Shown one piece after another: positions 62,801 to 64,000 of a stretch of 64,000 bases of DNA. The stretch comes from Lutraria lutraria (taxonomy: Eukaryota; Mollusca; Bivalvia; Venerida; Mactridae), in NCBI GenBank assembly GCA_964023205.1, contig OZ026839.1, positions 13,608,386 through 13,672,385 of the forward strand, given 5' to 3'. Each line of letters begins with the position of its first letter. Position 1 is the first letter of the stretch. A program made the position numbers and the translations under genes. Under the pieces are notes generated by a model that ran no database searches, had not been told where the DNA came from, and saw only the letters and a list, made by a program, of their open reading frames with translations.

Positions 62801-63945
62801 GGGTGGCCTTTGCTCACAGGTTTTACTTTACACCATTTAACAAGAATTCTGCAACACGATTTATGAAAGTTTTTGTTTGCAACCTCCAGACTGTGAGTAC
62901 CATATTGCAAAACTGGTTGAACTTTTAATAAAGATAGAAAAGTATATTTTAAATTTTGCCTTTTGATATGTGGCACCCTTTCAGAAAATTTCACAGCTAA
63001 ACCTGTTTAGAAAATAAAACTAACGTATTTTTCAAAATACCTAACTTTGGCAAATCAAGCAATCTGAAGACGGCAAACCAATACTGTATAAGTGGTTAAG
63101 TTTCAGTGTTCTCAGATAATGGTCTATTTTCATGAACATTTATGCTAACGAAAATTTCCGACCACACAAACTGTGTTTTATTTAACAATGTTTGGTATTT
63201 TATGTGTATCTTTAACGTCTGTCAGAAAATCCTTTTCTCAAAATATTATGAGTTACAGACAGATTTAAGAACCTTTCGACACACGATAGTATCCACATAT
63301 ACAGTATATTATTCTGTTGTAGCTTTGTAATTTCTGAATACTGAGAGATTTATAAAACTGTGAGGAAATATAGCAATGTAAGAAAAAGAAAGAAATATGC
63401 GTCTGATACAAAACAAATTTGACAATACAAAGTTACATGTCGAGGGTTCAGCGCAACGGTGTCGTAACTCATATTGAAATAAGAACAAGTTAGGACAGTG
63501 TTGCGCTGAGCCCTCGAATTATTATTGTGTATATTATCATGAGGACTAATATAATTGAGATAAATTTTGCAGAAAAAATAAATAATTATAGAAGAATTGT
63601 ATACAATGAATAAATTGGTACCTTAATGTTCATAAGGGAAAACAGAAGATATATATGCATACAACATCTAACAGAGAACTCATTCAGCAAATAATTCTAT
63701 TAATCAAGCTCACATTTCAAAAAAGGTGGTTGCTATGCTACGAAAGTATTATGTCGCCATGAAACAATAAAAAATGGAAATTTCAAAATTGTACCTACCG
63801 TGACACTAAGCAGTTTGGTAGCCATGTTGCTGACTTGTAGATTAGAGAACGGCTTGTCAATTCCCCAGCTCTCTAAATATTGAGACACACGGACAGATGC
63901 ACGAGTGTTACTCTGGAAACGTGACCTAATTGGTTTCCCTTCCAT
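44878..63945 (-). CDS. Transmembrane adenylate cyclase, ADCY2/4/7-AC76E-like (3' part)
   Basis: The enzyme makes cAMP from ATP at the plasma membrane. Exons in gene order: 63799-63945, 57012-57073, 56421-56501, 55643-55813, 53849-53933, 53514-53639, 53057-53143, 52427-52590, 50325-50409, 49516-49668, 48459-48605, 48018-48119, 47178-47292, 46699-46823, 44878-45954. All phases agree; together they give 908 aa. The first exon is C1b ([11 protein letters not shown]). Six hydrophobic segments form the second membrane cassette, with an extracellular loop bearing NTT. The C2 domain shows [57 protein letters not shown] and [20 protein letters not shown], keeping the ATP-site Lys, Asp, Asn and Arg. 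C1 and the N terminus lie off the right edge. '[13 protein letters not shown]' and 'YLESWG..KPF' favour the ADCY2/4/7-AC76E class over others; the exact type is less sure. The last exon continues about 320 residues past C2. Confidence 0.92.
46008..46258 (-). mobile_element. tRNA-derived SINE, family 1, reverse copy
   Basis: On the minus strand: head 'cgtggttgagtggttaaagt', B box 'gtgggttcaagctc', 'tatgtgagaaagtaggcagt', 'agtactggttcttcccagga', and tail 'gactgttgaaaaggggcgta' ending in (aaac)n. It sits in the intron before the last adenylate cyclase exon. Confidence 0.85.
49986..50258. repeat. 34-bp minisatellite, eight near-identical units
   Basis: The unit tgttcaaacatttcctgaat plus acaagttattatca repeats eight times with almost no variation. 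It ends 66 nt from the adenylate cyclase exon at 50325-50409. Confidence 0.92.
50416..51855. repeat. 41-bp / 25-bp composite minisatellite
   Basis: The basic unit is atacaaatatggtctgtaat plus gatgtacaagcattaaaatgt (41 bp). A 25-bp form lacking the 16-bp 'acaagcattaaaatgt' block dominates from about 51385 to 51830. Open frames in it are artefacts of the repeat. It begins 7 nt from the splice acceptor of the exon at 50325-50409. Confidence 0.93.
54281..54985. mobile_element. TA-flanked 705-bp transposon, pogo/Tigger-like ends
   Basis: The left end 'cagtgtaacttctgaaatcc' and right end 'ggatttcagaagttacactg' are perfectly inverted and bounded by TA on both sides. Subterminal 'ccggac' and 'ggtcccg' motifs recur near both ends. 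No transposase frame is present. The end sequence resembles non-autonomous pogo/Tigger-type elements; that family assignment is inference. Confidence 0.85.
55359..55435. mobile_element. 77-bp hairpin MITE, copy 1
   Basis: 'cgagggttcaacgcaacagt' and 'acagtgttgcgctgaacact' plus cga form inverted arms around 'attgaaataagaac'. Copies 2 and 3 are at 59952 and 63441. Confidence 0.8.
58674..59127. mobile_element. hAT-like non-autonomous transposon, copy 2 (inverted)
   Basis: The ends are 'cagggctgtggatcgttggg' and 'ggatactcgccacagcccta'. A perfect 8-bp duplication caaacaac flanks it (58666-58673, 59128-59135). The interior matches copy 1 at 19380 in reverse orientation. Confidence 0.9.
59165..59321. 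mobile_element. MITE, 'CAGTRCAACCTCT' family, copy in adenylate cyclase intron
   Basis: Left end 'tagtgcaacctctgtagagc', right end 'ctggagaggttgtactg', TA on both sides. Several inner 'gaggttgttgctctacagag' phrases occur. Confidence 0.82.
59952..60030. mobile_element. 79-bp hairpin MITE, copy 2
   Basis: Arms 'cgaggtctcaacgcaacact' and 'actgttgcgttgagccctcg'. The loop differs most among the three copies. Confidence 0.75.
63441..63517. mobile_element. 77-bp hairpin MITE, copy 3
   Basis: Arms 'cgagggttcagcgcaacggt' and 'acagtgttgcgctgagccct' plus cga; the loop 'attgaaataagaacaagtta' is shared with copy 1. Confidence 0.82.
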
Positions 63946-64000
63946 CTGAAAATAAAGTAAATCATTAAATAATGATGAAAAGAATATTGCAAATGGAATT

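Larger units (their letters stand above)
57074..63798 (-). other. Large adenylate cyclase intron, 6.7 kb
   Basis: No exon was recognised between the C1b exon and the exon at 57012, and their phases match (both 0), so none is required. The intron carries an hAT-like element, a CAGTRCAACCTCT MITE and two hairpin MITEs; the rest is AT-rich and unassigned. Confidence 0.6.

Overview
This is an AT-rich eukaryotic genomic window. It has multi-exon genes with GT-AG introns, many short non-autonomous DNA transposons, tRNA-derived SINEs and minisatellites. The proteins are animal ones and the repeat landscape suggests a mollusc, probably a bivalve. That assignment is inference; no species marker was seen. 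Exon structures were built by hand from splice sites and reading-phase continuity, and every multi-exon model below closes in frame.

Layout. (1) About 857-7407, + strand: the last four exons of a gene ending in a laminin G-like domain; its 5' end lies off the left edge. (2) 7408-16553: 3' flank and a repeat-rich intergenic region, including an element with a 145-bp internal period, a TTAA-flanked element and TA-flanked MITEs. (3) 16606-26368, - strand: a complete LDHD (mitochondrial D-lactate dehydrogenase), 12 coding exons per transcript. Its active-site exon (HVGDGNFH) is present twice, as two divergent copies whose phases require that exactly one be used. (4) 27852-31901, + strand: complete RPL14, divergent from LDHD. 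Its last intron holds seven copies of one box C/D snoRNA with covarying terminal stems. (5) 35784-39581, + strand: POMGNT2, with a small exon carrying the membrane anchor and one large exon. (6) 44878-63945, - strand: the 3' part (C1b region, second membrane cassette, C2 catalytic domain) of a transmembrane adenylate cyclase most like the ADCY2/4/7-AC76E class, ending in an unusually long acidic tail.

The genes have unrelated jobs: extracellular matrix or adhesion, mitochondrial D-lactate oxidation, ribosome, O-mannosyl glycosylation in the ER, and cAMP signalling. They do not form one system. The most novel material is the phase-locked exon pair in LDHD, with a G-rich tract and a 59-nt near-duplicate of the gene's own 5' region between the two exons, and the snoRNA array in RPL14. 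Several mobile-element families are defined here by terminal inverted repeats and target-site duplications read directly from the sequence.
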